64,000 bases of DNA from Companilactobacillus hulinensis (GCF_003946555.1 NZ_RHOO01000003.1:124001-188000), one strand, 5' to 3'. Shown: positions 1-8,692, counted from the stretch's first letter. Notes: generated by a model from the sequence alone, not told the origin. Numbers and translations are program-made.

Positions 1-1
1 C

Positions 2-754
2 CTGGATATAATTGGTACATTATTATCAGTGCTAGGCTTATCAGCATTTGTTTATAGTATTGATGGAACTTCATATCAGTTGTTAGCTTTAATAGCTGCT
101 ATTGTTGCATTGGGATTATTTATACATGTTGAAAAAGTAGTTGAGAGTCCGATTATGCCGTTACGATTGTTTTCCGATAGACGACGCAACAGTGCATACG
201 TTTCCCGATTCTTCTTTATTGGTGCAGCGTTTGCGTATTTTTTTGTAACCACACAGGCGTTACAGCATATTTATGGATTTACACCTTTAATGACCGGTCT
301 AGCATTTTTGCCAGCAACTATTCCGCAGTTCTTTAGCGCACTGCAAGTTTCAAGGTTGTCTAACAAAATTGGTAATGCACGCTTGATTGTTATTGCGGTT
401 GTATTTGTTACAGTAGGTATTTTTATGACTGTTGTTTTAGGCTTGGATCGAGGATATTGGATATCTATTGCTGGTCCGATGGTTATATTTGGCATTGGGC
501 AGGGTTTGGTTATTAGTCCACTGACAGTAGAAGGTGTAGCTAATACTGATCCTGAAATTGCCGGCGCTGCTTCTGGTGTCGTCAATACGGTTCATCAGAT
601 TGGACAGTCCGTTGGGATTGCAACTGTTGTCGCTCTTACCAGTGGCGTACACAACTTTTCAGCAAGTTATATTGATCAGTTAATTATTATTACACTTATT
701 TCAGGATTAAGTTTTATTGCTGCATTGTTCTTACAAAGTAGTCGTCGTCAATAA
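2..754 (+). CDS. DHA2-family MFS drug-efflux transporter, C-terminal part
   Basis: The reading frame is open from the window edge, so the true start lies upstream; the GTG at 29 is internal. The visible ~250 residues are a run of hydrophobic segments with the loop pattern of 14-TM DHA2 (EmrB/QacA-like) exporters, including a PLRLF loop and a late GAASGVVNTVHQIGQSVG segment typical of the last third of these proton antiporters. Expected role is export of toxic compounds across the membrane. The last codons (SSRRQ, stop at 752) overlap in another frame the first recognisable codons of an SDR remnant, so the natural C-terminus may have been replaced by a deletion. Family call is firm; substrate unknown. 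Confidence 0.85.
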   Translation: MDIIGTLLSVLGLSAFVYSIDGTSYQLLALIAAIVALGLFIHVEKVVESPIMPLRLFSDRRRNSAYVSRFFFIGAAFAYFFVTTQALQHIYGFTPLMTGLAFLPATIPQFFSALQVSRLSNKIGNARLIVIAVVFVTVGIFMTVVLGLDRGYWISIAGPMVIFGIGQGLVISPLTVEGVANTDPEIAGAASGVVNTVHQIGQSVGIATVVALTSGVHNFSASYIDQLIIITLISGLSFIAALFLQSSRRQ

Positions 755-971
755 TATGGGGATTTTTCAGCCCATGGATTATCACGATATTGACGATGAG
801 ACTTGGGAAAAGGACTTCATGAAGAATCATCGCTCTCGTTCACAAATCCAACGCTTGATTCGTCCAGAGAAAATTGGCCGTTTCACAGCCTTTGTAGCGA
901 GTCCTGATTCATCATCGTTTTCAGAAGAAGCTTTACGAGTTGACGGCGGATTGGTTCCAACTATTTTTTAA
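741..971 (+). pseudogene. Short-chain dehydrogenase (SDR) remnant with internal deletion
   Basis: The frame reads VNNMGIFQPMDYHDIDDETW, the NNxG region after the third beta strand of classical SDRs, and then jumps to RLIRPEKIGRFTAFVASPDS and LRVDGGLVPTIF, the C-terminal end of the same family. The N-terminal Rossmann glycine motif, the catalytic Ser-Tyr-x-x-x-Lys region and about 150 residues between are missing. It therefore cannot be an active reductase. The first codons overlap the 3' end of the MFS gene in another frame. Read as the residue of two deletions in a former ~250-residue SDR gene. Confidence 0.75.
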
Positions 972-1004
972 ACTGAGTTGAATTATATTAAACATTCGTA
1001 AATA

Positions 1005-1044
1005 AAATACAGTCAGTAATTTAGTTGGATTACTGACTGTATTT
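1005..1044. terminator. Bidirectional intrinsic terminator
   Basis: Perfect 16-bp inverted repeat (AAATACAGTCAGTAAT and its complement) around an 8-nt loop, between the SDR remnant and the convergent methyltransferase gene. Confidence 0.85.
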
Positions 1045-1055
1045 ATATATGATTG

Positions 1056-1895
1056 TTATTTGATTTTTTTAGCCACTATCGCAAAAGTTAGTGGGATTTG
1101 TGGGGCATCTTTTGGAAGTACATAACCGTCGTCAGTTTGGACAAGGTTGGATAGTGCTTGCCATTCAGTCTTAGGATATTCACCCAAGAATTCAATATTC
1201 AATCCAGCGTTTAATAAGGCAGAAGTGATTTCTTGGAAGTCGTGATTCCAATTGTGATTTTTAGTGTGTGTTATTTTTGGACCAACATTATCAGTATATG
1301 ATTCGTCACTTTCGTATGTATCAACGTTTGTGTTGAAGTAGTTGGCGGTAATGTTCATGGATTCAAAGTTTAGAGCGGAAAGAATTGGATGATCATCGCG
1401 AATCATGAAGGTTCCACCGTCTTTTAATAATTCGTAGATGGAATTGGCCCAGTCTTGTAAATCAGGCAGCCATGTGATGGTTCCAATACTGGTGACGACA
1501 ACGTCAAATTTGTCAGAAATTTTACTTGAAGCAAATCGGGCGTCTCCTTTTACATATGTTATATCGGCCTGAGCCTGTTCGGCAATATGTCTGGCATAAT
1601 GTAAAGAGTTTTCTGAAAAATCTAATCCAAAGGTTTTCTTCGAACCGAGACGTTTCCACGATAGAGTGTCCGTTCCAATGTGACATTGAAGATGTAGTAA
1701 GTCCAGACCGGAGATGCTCTGATTAGGCAGAAATGGTTTGAGTACATCGTAGTCGTGTTTAACTACTGTTGAAATCTCAGATTTGTTTTTGATTAAATTA
1801 TCAACATCATAAAACTTGGATTTTACATGCACTTCAGCACGGTCATTCCAGTTCTCCTGATTGTCGATTATGTCTTGATTAATATCTTCTTTCAT
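1056..1895 (-). CDS. Class I SAM-dependent methyltransferase
   Basis: 279 residues. Motif I is seen as GLDLLHLQCHIGTDTLSW, followed by the acidic end of beta-2 (FGLDFSENSL) and a KGDAR segment, the usual SAM-binding order in the first half. A TSIGTITWLPDLQDWANSIYE stretch matches motif IV/V, and an IRDDHP loop follows. This is the UbiE/YcgJ-like small-molecule methyltransferase type; the substrate cannot be told. The start is supported by AAGGGGTG upstream of the ATG. It is a single gene between a terminator and the divergent dipeptidase gene, with no operon partners to suggest a pathway. Confidence 0.85.
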   Translation of the reverse strand: MKEDINQDIIDNQENWNDRAEVHVKSKFYDVDNLIKNKSEISTVVKHDYDVLKPFLPNQSISGLDLLHLQCHIGTDTLSWKRLGSKKTFGLDFSENSLHYARHIAEQAQADITYVKGDARFASSKISDKFDVVVTSIGTITWLPDLQDWANSIYELLKDGGTFMIRDDHPILSALNFESMNITANYFNTNVDTYESDESYTDNVGPKITHTKNHNWNHDFQEITSALLNAGLNIEFLGEYPKTEWQALSNLVQTDDGYVLPKDAPQIPLTFAIVAKKIK

Positions 1896-1995
1896 ATTTG
1901 ATTCACCCCTTTTGTTACTGAAATAGTATCAGAGATTATGGGATAATTAAAACTATATTCGATATAACGATATTAATATCTAATGGAGGTGCCAC

Positions 1996-2562
1996 ATGTC
2001 AAAAATTAACGATAGTTTTATAAACGTTCAAGCACTTGATGCCAGTATTATTGTTGATCTGCGCTACGCCACTACTAATAACTTTACTGGACAAATCATT
2101 TACGATTTCACTACAGCAATTGCGAGAACAAAAACCGCTCAAAAATTGGCAAAAGCCAATCGAACGTTGAGAAACCAAGGGTATCGGATTAAGGTTTGGG
2201 ATGCATATCGCCCAATCTCAGCCCAAGAACGATTGTTTGAAGTATATCCAGATCCAGAATTTGTTGCGAAGCCAAATCCTAACTTTTCACATCAAAAGGG
2301 CGTTACTTTCGATGTGACGTTATGTGATTTAAACGGTAATGAAATGAATATGCCGACAAAGTTTGATGATTTTTCAGAGATGGCACATCGTAAGTCACAA
2401 TGGAATTCTGAACAAGAACATAATTACCAAGTATTAAATATGGCGATGCATAAGGCCGGGTTTGTAGGATATGAAAACGAATGGTGGGATTATCGTGACA
2501 GTGAAATGGATGCTTACGCTCCAGCTAGTGCTGATCCTAATGAGTACGAAATAACTAATTAA
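1996..2562 (+). CDS. VanX-like D-alanyl-D-alanine dipeptidase (M15 family)
   Basis: 188 residues, the usual length of VanX/Aad/DdpX enzymes, which split D-Ala-D-Ala in the cytoplasm. Visible motifs: DLRYATTNNFTG near residue 20, VWDAYRP (substrate-binding Arg), SHQKGVTFDVTL carrying His and Asp zinc ligands seven residues apart as in VanX, and ENEWWDYRD with the catalytic Glu. In VanX the third zinc ligand is the His of EWWH; here that position is Asp. GGAGGT lies 6 nt before the ATG. No vanH/vanA-like ligase is nearby, so a housekeeping D-amino-acid or cell-wall turnover role is more likely than glycopeptide resistance. Confidence 0.85.
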   Translation: MSKINDSFINVQALDASIIVDLRYATTNNFTGQIIYDFTTAIARTKTAQKLAKANRTLRNQGYRIKVWDAYRPISAQERLFEVYPDPEFVAKPNPNFSHQKGVTFDVTLCDLNGNEMNMPTKFDDFSEMAHRKSQWNSEQEHNYQVLNMAMHKAGFVGYENEWWDYRDSEMDAYAPASADPNEYEITN

Positions 2563-2589
2563 TTGACAAAATTTTTTTTCTAATATAAT
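2563..2589 (+). promoter_or_regulatory. Promoter-like sequence upstream of antiporter
   Basis: TTGACA at 2563-2568 and TATAAT at 2584-2589 are perfect hexamers, but the spacer is only 15 bp. Transcription would start near 2596, just ahead of the hairpin at 2607-2645. Confidence 0.55.
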
Positions 2590-2606
2590 CTCAGTGATAA
2601 CTAGTG

Positions 2607-2645
2607 GATGCAGCTTTTTTCTTGGCGAAGAAGCTGTGTCTTTTT
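2607..2645 (+). terminator. Terminator-like hairpin in the antiporter leader
   Basis: The arm at 2607-2620 pairs with 2627-2640 (core CAGCTT/AAGCTG, closed by GA/TC), followed by TTTTT. It may simply end the dipeptidase transcript. It also lies downstream of a good -35/-10 pair and 22 nt before the antiporter start, so it could act as an attenuator. Confidence 0.6.
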
Positions 2646-2666
2646 AATTTTGAGGGGGAGATACAA

Positions 2667-4244
2667 ATGGGACTGTATATTTCAGCAGTTGTTATTTTGG
2701 TGCTAGTAGCGATTAGTAATTTAGCTGCCAAATTTATTAAAGTAATACCTAGAACGTATATCAATTTACTTATGGGTATCATTTTTGCATGCATTCCCCT
2801 CATAAATACTCTTGTAATAGGATTTGATTCTGAATTCTTCATGGCTTTTATCATTGCGCCATTATTGTTCTTCGATGGACAACAAACGAGAAGTTTCTTA
2901 GTTCAGCGTAAGTTTAAAGAGATATTAGGAACGGCAATCGTCTTGGCATTAATTTCAGCGATTGTTGGCTTGTTTGCGGTCAATCGAATATTTGATATTG
3001 GTTTACCTCTGGCATTGATCATGATTGCTATTAGTACACCAACTGATGCAACGGCACTAGATTCTGTACGTGAAGGACGAGATGTTCCCAAACGAACCGA
3101 AGTGATTTTGAAAATGGAATCATTATTTAATGATGCTTCGGGAATTATCTTATTACAAGCGGCAGTCTTATGGTTCAAAACTGGTGAATTATCATATACC
3201 AAGAACTTCGGTGACTTCTTGATCTCAGCAGTTGGTGGAGTAATTCTAGGTGCCGGCGTAGCGTTCATAACGATGATTCTTCGTCAAATGATTATCCGTA
3301 GTCGTTGGAATGAAACGTCATCACATTTAATAATTTATTTTGCGACACCGATATTGATCTATTTAATAGCAGAGCATATCGAACTATCAGGAATTATTGC
3401 AGTAGTTAGTGCGGGATTGATATTTAATGGTGAAATGAGCCGAAGTAGATTTTCTATTCCACGTTATTTAAGCTTTTTCAACCAAACTGTGAGCTTTATT
3501 GGTGGAGCCTTGAACAGTTATGTGTTCGTTGTTCTAGGTATCTCAATTGCAAGAATTGTTACCGATCAGCGTGAGGAAATGACTTCGACGCTAGAATGGC
3601 TCTGGATTGGCGTTATCATCTATGTTGTTTCAACGACAATCAGATATCTATATGCTAGATTCCTGTCGAAGAATTCACGAATGGAAGCAGTAACCTTCGC
3701 ATTCGGTGGGGTACACGGTGCCGTCACATTAGCGTTGGCATTTTCACTTGCAGGAATGGGGATCACTGGAACTAACTTTGATTTGATTTTACTGACAGAA
3801 GCAGTTGTCATTATTTTGAGCATGCTGGTACCAACAATACTATTCAAATTCATCTTGAATCCCATTCTTGATGAAGACGATATTCGGGTTAAGTCACAGC
3901 ACGTACGTGAAAAAATGGTCGGTGTTGGGATCAATTATGTTCATGATTTGGAAATATCTCCGGCAGTAAAAGAGAGCGTTACATTTGATTTGTTGGACCA
4001 GACTAGAAAAACAACGGTTAAAGAATTTCTCAAGCAGTGGCGTGGCATTAATAATAAACGTTATGTTTTCACCGGATTTCAGGCTGTTGAAGAGCGCCAG
4101 ATTTTGATGAATGCTTTTGAAAAAGAACGTGAATTTCTTTATGAGTTACTAGATGGTGTGGCTTTGAATGAGGCGCAGTATATTTATGATGTTTACAGTG
4201 AGTTATTGATATCTGAGTCGTTGGTGCTTGATTATTACGAGTAA
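2667..4244 (+). CDS. Na+/H+ antiporter, CPA1 (NhaP/NhaK-like)
   Basis: 525 residues when started at the ATG at 2667, which has GAGGGGGAG at a good distance; the frame is open a further 21 codons upstream but that part is the leader hairpin. About a dozen membrane segments fill residues 1-410, with STPTDATALDSV and the ion-binding LFNDASGI (conserved Asp) typical of CPA1 exchangers, and HGAVTLALAFS later. The last ~110 residues are a hydrophilic cytoplasmic tail ending in DYYE. Expected role: extrusion of Na+ (or K+) in exchange for protons in the cytoplasmic membrane, for pH and salt homeostasis. A terminator-like hairpin precedes it. Confidence 0.9.
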   Translation: MGLYISAVVILVLVAISNLAAKFIKVIPRTYINLLMGIIFACIPLINTLVIGFDSEFFMAFIIAPLLFFDGQQTRSFLVQRKFKEILGTAIVLALISAIVGLFAVNRIFDIGLPLALIMIAISTPTDATALDSVREGRDVPKRTEVILKMESLFNDASGIILLQAAVLWFKTGELSYTKNFGDFLISAVGGVILGAGVAFITMILRQMIIRSRWNETSSHLIIYFATPILIYLIAEHIELSGIIAVVSAGLIFNGEMSRSRFSIPRYLSFFNQTVSFIGGALNSYVFVVLGISIARIVTDQREEMTSTLEWLWIGVIIYVVSTTIRYLYARFLSKNSRMEAVTFAFGGVHGAVTLALAFSLAGMGITGTNFDLILLTEAVVIILSMLVPTILFKFILNPILDEDDIRVKSQHVREKMVGVGINYVHDLEISPAVKESVTFDLLDQTRKTTVKEFLKQWRGINNKRYVFTGFQAVEERQILMNAFEKEREFLYELLDGVALNEAQYIYDVYSELLISESLVLDYYE

Positions 4245-4282
4245 TTATCTCCTATTCGCCTCCAGTCCAAATATATAAGTCT

Positions 4283-4350
4283 ACTGTGGGATCGACCTTA
4301 GCCAAAAGATGGTCTAAGGTCTCGATTTTGAACTTCCGGCTATTTTGTAT
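4283..4350. repeat. Family A structured repeat, truncated copy
   Basis: CTGTGGGATCG at about 4284-4294 aligns with CCGTGGGACCG of the full copies. It is followed by a hairpin GACCTTAG/CTAAGGTC whose arms differ in sequence from, but sit at the same place as, the arm of the copy at 54107-54260. The rest of the element is missing. The gene-free stretch 4245-4663 consists of this fragment, the full copy at 4453-4600 and a terminator. Confidence 0.6.
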
Positions 4351-4452
4351 CTGTGTACTTAATTTAGGTTGGAATATTTTATTGAATGTAATTTTATAGC
4401 TATGTTCTATTGCTGAATTAATTATATATAGTTTCCAATAGCGTGTAATAGA

Positions 4453-4600
4453 GCTGGAGGGTACGAAATTTTTATCAGCCGTGAAGATGGCGAAGCCACA
4501 GGACGAGTTTTAAGATTTGCGAAGCAAAGCTTAAAATCGAGGTGAGAGACCTCGGCTCGAACCGGTCCCACGGCAGATAAAATATTTCGTAACCGGAAGC
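4453..4600. repeat. Family A structured repeat, full copy
   Basis: An outer imperfect stem (GGTACGAAATTTTTATC against GATAAAATATTTCGTAACC) closes on CAGCCGTG/CACGGCAG. Inside are three hairpins: TGGCGAAGCCA, a TTTAAG...CTTAAA arm with a GAA loop, and CGAGGT...ACCTCG. The reverse complement aligns with 54107-54260 over CTGCCGTGGGACCG and the TTTAAGCTTTGCTT region. Small open frames across these copies share the same peptide only because the DNA is repeated. Confidence 0.75.
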
Positions 4601-4621
4601 GGCAAGACAAACAAAACAACA

Positions 4622-4659
4622 AAACGGGCGTTACTATTATTTGAAATAGTAACGCCCGT
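4622..4659 (-). terminator. Intrinsic terminator of the AEC carrier gene
   Basis: 15-bp stem AACGGGCGTTACTAT with its complement and a T-rich tail on the minus strand. Confidence 0.85.
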
Positions 4660-4663
4660 TGCA

Positions 4664-5602
4664 TTATTTAATTATCATCATTAATACTGGAACTACGAAC
4701 AAACTTAGAATGGTCGTCTCTGTAACCATAATAGCGGCATAATTGGAATCCGCGTGATATAGTTTGGCAACAACTGGTGCATTTGTCATAACTGGCATGG
4801 CAGCTTGAATGATGAAGACTTGTTTCATCAAAGCTGGTCCGGGAATGAAGAGGAAGAGGGCACTCATAAGTAGTGGAGCACAGATGAATCTTCCAAATAA
4901 GACGCCGACATTTTCCTTGTGAAGTTTAACGTTAGTCAATCCAGCATTAGAAATTGAAATACCAATGAAGATCATTGATAGTGGAATTGTCATATTACCA
5001 ATATATTGGAAGTCTGACATTAAGAAGTTAGGTAATTGAATGTGAAGTACAACTAAAAGTAAACCGATGATGAATCCTAACAATGGTGGTGAGAATAGTT
5101 TACCTAGAGTTGTTTTCCAATTGAACGAGCCCTTTTTTTCACCATCTACTTGGATTAAGTAAGTTCCAAGTGTCCAGAAGAAAGTTGTGTTAGCCATGTA
5201 GTAAACCAATACGTATGGCAAACTTTCTGGTCCAAATAATGCCATGTTTACTGGCAGTCCAACAAAGACAGTATTTGAATTGAAAAACATCGATGAAAAT
5301 AGTCCTTGGTGATCTTTGTCGATATGTAATATTTTGATCATTATGACTGAGATACCAATTAAAATGGTCATCGATAAACAAGGGATAACCAGATTAGGTA
5401 GTAATTTAATCAGTTTTGCCGCCGTAAAGTCATGTGTGATCGTGTAGATCATGTAGGCAGGTAGCGCCACTTGTGTAACAACTTTAGCAATCAATTTGGT
5501 TGAGTCATCTGAGAACCAACCTTTTTGTGCTAAAAAGTAGCCTACTGCAATTAGAACGATAATTATTAGAATTCCTTGAACACTTTGAAAAAATACTCCC
5601 AT
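4664..5602 (-). CDS. AEC-family transporter (malate/auxin efflux carrier type)
   Basis: 312 residues with about ten hydrophobic segments in two halves of five, the layout of the auxin efflux carrier family to which lactobacillar malate permeases belong. The central FNSNTVFVGLPVNMALFG segment and late QAAMPVMTNAPVVAKLY segment carry the broken-helix motifs of this fold. The start has AGAGGC upstream of the ATG. No malolactic gene is adjacent, so the substrate (organic acid or amino-acid-like anion) is not set by context. Transcribed alone, ending in a strong terminator. Confidence 0.85.
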   Translation of the reverse strand: MGVFFQSVQGILIIIVLIAVGYFLAQKGWFSDDSTKLIAKVVTQVALPAYMIYTITHDFTAAKLIKLLPNLVIPCLSMTILIGISVIMIKILHIDKDHQGLFSSMFFNSNTVFVGLPVNMALFGPESLPYVLVYYMANTTFFWTLGTYLIQVDGEKKGSFNWKTTLGKLFSPPLLGFIIGLLLVVLHIQLPNFLMSDFQYIGNMTIPLSMIFIGISISNAGLTNVKLHKENVGVLFGRFICAPLLMSALFLFIPGPALMKQVFIIQAAMPVMTNAPVVAKLYHADSNYAAIMVTETTILSLFVVPVLMMIIK

Positions 5603-5666
5603 ATAGATTGCCTCTTTAAAAAATATATGTGTTTAATCTTACACCATTTACCATGTTGTGTGAAAA

Positions 5667-7094
5667 CTAATCTTCTATAGTATCGGTATTTTCATTGTCT
5701 TCTGAATTTGTTTCAGAAACCTTTGCCTTATCAATTTTGTGCTCCCTGATAAAGTAGATCAATGTCATAACCACAAGGAATACTACACCAACTAATAATG
5801 AAACGGTAGTTTCCGGATTGAGGAACATGAAGAACAAAATGACTAATAATGAAGCAATGGCAAGATAGTTGCTTAGTGGATAAAACGGCATTTTGAAGGG
5901 ATGTTCAGCCATGTGTTGAGCATTTACCTTTCGGAACTTCAATTCACTAAATAAAATAACGAACCAAGGGACCATACCAGGCAGAACGCTAGAGCTGTAT
6001 ACGATGACGAAGATATTGCTTGATGTGTGGAACAATACTGGTAATGCGTAGTTTAAAACTAGACCAATCAGAATACCTACAGACATAACGATTACGGGTA
6101 GATATGGGACGTTATGGCGTGATAACTTAGTGAAGGACTTAGGAATACGATTTTCTAGACCTAATGTATATAACATACGGCTAGAACTGAAGATTCCTGA
6201 ATTACATCCTGATAGTGCAGCTGTCAGAACAACAAAGTTGATGATCTCAGCCGCAAAAGTGATCCCAAACTTGGCAAATGTCTCAGTAAAAGGAGAGCCA
6301 ATCGTTCCAAGCTGATTCCAAGGATAAATTGAAACAATTACAAAAATTGCTCCGATGTAAAAAATCAGGATTCTACCGACGATTGAACGGATAGCGTGAG
6401 TGATCGTCTCTTGGGGATTCTCGGCTTCACCAGCCGTAATACCGATTACTTCGATACCTTGATATGAAGCTACTACGATAGACAAGGCGAAGATGAATCC
6501 TTTGAGGCCACCAGTGAAGAATCCACCATGTGCCCAGAGATTACTGAATCCAACAGGTTGTCCGTGATTTCCTAATCCAAATAGTATTACTAATAATCCC
6601 AAAACAATCATGAATATAATAGTAACAACTTTGATAAGTGAGAACCAAAATTCCAATTCACCATAGGCTTTAACAGAGGTGAGATTAGCAATACAAAGAG
6701 TCACAACAACGATGACGCCAACGATCCATTGCGGTGCGTTCGGCCACCAGAAACTAAGGTAGGTACCAACAGCGATAACTTCACTGATACCAACGACTAG
6801 CCATTGAAATACATTGCTCCAAGCTGTTAAATATCCAACAACTGGATGGATATACTCTGAACCGAATTTGGCAAATGAACCTGTCGATGGATCGACATAG
6901 AGCATCTCACCTAGGGCACGCATGACCATGTATAGGATCAGTCCGGCTAATCCGTACGCTAGAAGGACCGAAGGACCGGTCCACTTGATAGTCGATGCTG
7001 AACCCATAAATAGTCCAACTCCAATAGTTCCCCCGAGAGCAATCATCTGCATTTGGCGAGATGATAAACTCCGTTTTAGTTTTTCCTCTTTCAT
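5667..7094 (-). CDS. APC-family amino-acid permease (copy 1 of a tandem pair)
   Basis: 475 residues, 12 predicted membrane segments. The opening LSSRQMQMIALGGTIGVGLFMGSAS holds the unwound TM1 substrate-binding motif of the amino acid permease (AAP) branch (LysP/AroP/HutM-like); GEAENPQE in the middle is the usual loop. Imports an amino acid with protons. GGGTGG precedes the ATG. The neighbour at 7265-8692 has the same length and is near-identical over long stretches, differing mainly at the C-terminus and in scattered residues, so the pair arose by tandem duplication. Substrate not predictable from sequence alone. Confidence 0.9.
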   Translation of the reverse strand: MKEEKLKRSLSSRQMQMIALGGTIGVGLFMGSASTIKWTGPSVLLAYGLAGLILYMVMRALGEMLYVDPSTGSFAKFGSEYIHPVVGYLTAWSNVFQWLVVGISEVIAVGTYLSFWWPNAPQWIVGVIVVVTLCIANLTSVKAYGELEFWFSLIKVVTIIFMIVLGLLVILFGLGNHGQPVGFSNLWAHGGFFTGGLKGFIFALSIVVASYQGIEVIGITAGEAENPQETITHAIRSIVGRILIFYIGAIFVIVSIYPWNQLGTIGSPFTETFAKFGITFAAEIINFVVLTAALSGCNSGIFSSSRMLYTLGLENRIPKSFTKLSRHNVPYLPVIVMSVGILIGLVLNYALPVLFHTSSNIFVIVYSSSVLPGMVPWFVILFSELKFRKVNAQHMAEHPFKMPFYPLSNYLAIASLLVILFFMFLNPETTVSLLVGVVFLVVMTLIYFIREHKIDKAKVSETNSEDNENTDTIED

Positions 7095-7209
7095 TGTTGT
7101 CCACCCTTCATAAACATATGTCGAATTAATGTGTTTTAATAATACTATATATTTTCATGAAAGTACGTAAATTTGTGAGAAATTCTAATAAAATTTCTAT
7201 TTTTTACAA

Positions 7210-7244
7210 AAAGCGTCCTTAATTACTAAAATTAAGGACGCTTT
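7210..7244 (-). terminator. Intrinsic terminator between the two permease genes
   Basis: 15-bp stem AAAGCGTCCTTAATT with complement and a 5-nt loop. It ends the upstream permease transcript, so the two copies are separately transcribed. Confidence 0.85.
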
Positions 7245-7264
7245 ATAAATATATTGTTCGTTAT

Positions 7265-8692
7265 TTAAAATTCTTCTTCTGCTTCTTCAAACGCATCGTC
7301 AGTCGATGTGATTCCAACTGGAGTATGATCACGACCGCGTTCACGAATGAAGTAAATTACGGTCATAACAACTAAGAAGGCGACACCAACTAACAATGAA
7401 ACAGTTGTCTCGGGATTCATAAACATGAAAACCAAAATAACTATTAATGAAGCAATAGCCAAGTAATTACTGATTGGATATAGTGGCATTTTGAAAGGAT
7501 GATCTTTCATGTGCTCAGCGTTTTGTTTCCTGAAACGAAGTTCACTGATCAAAATAACAAACCAAGGAACCATTCCAGGAAGAACACTGGAACTATAAAC
7601 AATTACGAAAATATCACTTGAAGTGTGGAATAAGATAGGTAAAGAATAGTTCAAAATCAGGCCAACCAGAATTCCGATAGAGATCGTTAGAACTGGTACA
7701 TAAGGAACATTATGAGAAGATAATTTTGTAAATGATTTTGGTAGGTATTTTTCTAATCCCAGAGTGAAGAGCATTCTGCTGGAACTGAAAATACCAGAGT
7801 TACAACCTGACATCGCAGCTGTTAACATAACAAAATTGATTATTTCAGCTGCAAAGGTAATCCCAACTTTAGCAAAGGTTTCAACGAAAGGAGAACCGAT
7901 CGTACCCAGCTTGTCCCAAGGATAGATTGAGACGATCACAAAAATTGCTCCGATATAAAAAATCAAGATTCTACCAACAATTGAACGAATAGCACGAACA
8001 ATGTTGTTTTGAGGATCCTCAGCTTCACCAGCTGTAATACCGATGACCTCAACCCCTTGATATGAGGCGACGACAATCGATAGTGCGAAGACGAATCCCT
8101 TGATACCACCGGTGAAGAAGCCGCCATTAGTCCAGAGATTGCTGATACCAATTGGCTGACCGTGGTTACCAACACCGAAGATGATAACTAATAGTCCCAG
8201 AATAATCATGAAGATAATTGTGACAACTTTGATCAGAGCAAACCAGAATTCCAATTCACCGTATGCTTTAACAGAAGTTAAATTGGCGATACATAATGTA
8301 ACAACTACAACGACACCGGCAATCCATTTCGGCATGCTAGGCCACCAGAATTCCAAATAAGTTCCGACAGCAATAACTTCACTGATACCAACTACTAAGT
8401 ATTGGAAGACGTTGCTCCAAGCCGTTAAGTAACCGACGACTGGGTGAATATATTCAGTCGCAAACTTGGCAAATGATCCAGTCGAAGGATCAACATAGAG
8501 CATCTCACCTAAAGCACGCATGACCATGTATAGGATCAATCCAGCTAAAGCGTATGCTAACAAGACAGAGGGTCCGGTCCATTTGATGGTAGAAGCCGAA
8601 CCCATGAAGAGCCCGACTCCAATCGTCCCACCAAGAGCAATCATCTGCATTTGCCTAGATGAAAGACTTCGACTTAATGATTTTTTTGCCAT
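7265..8692 (-). CDS. APC-family amino-acid permease (copy 2 of a tandem pair)
   Basis: 475 residues; the same AAP-type fold and TM1 motif (ALGGTIGVGLFMGSAS) as its neighbour at 5667-7094, with GEAEDPQNN in the central loop and an acidic C-terminus (FEEAEEEF) where copy 1 ends in NTDTIED. AAAAGGAC precedes the start. It has its own terminator and so probably its own control. The substitutions are spread through membrane segments, which allows for divergent substrate preference, but that is inference. Confidence 0.9.
   Translation of the reverse strand: MAKKSLSRSLSSRQMQMIALGGTIGVGLFMGSASTIKWTGPSVLLAYALAGLILYMVMRALGEMLYVDPSTGSFAKFATEYIHPVVGYLTAWSNVFQYLVVGISEVIAVGTYLEFWWPSMPKWIAGVVVVVTLCIANLTSVKAYGELEFWFALIKVVTIIFMIILGLLVIIFGVGNHGQPIGISNLWTNGGFFTGGIKGFVFALSIVVASYQGVEVIGITAGEAEDPQNNIVRAIRSIVGRILIFYIGAIFVIVSIYPWDKLGTIGSPFVETFAKVGITFAAEIINFVMLTAAMSGCNSGIFSSSRMLFTLGLEKYLPKSFTKLSSHNVPYVPVLTISIGILVGLILNYSLPILFHTSSDIFVIVYSSSVLPGMVPWFVILISELRFRKQNAEHMKDHPFKMPLYPISNYLAIASLIVILVFMFMNPETTVSLLVGVAFLVVMTVIYFIRERGRDHTPVGITSTDDAFEEAEEEF

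Noticed and set aside
717-740. ATG at 717 as start of a real 84-residue protein
   Set aside because: Those codons are the MFS gene in another frame; the downstream sequence is an SDR remnant lacking its core.
4422-4664. 80-residue minus-strand ORF
   Set aside because: Runs through the family A repeat; its match to the short ORF at 54098-54340 is only due to the shared repeat.
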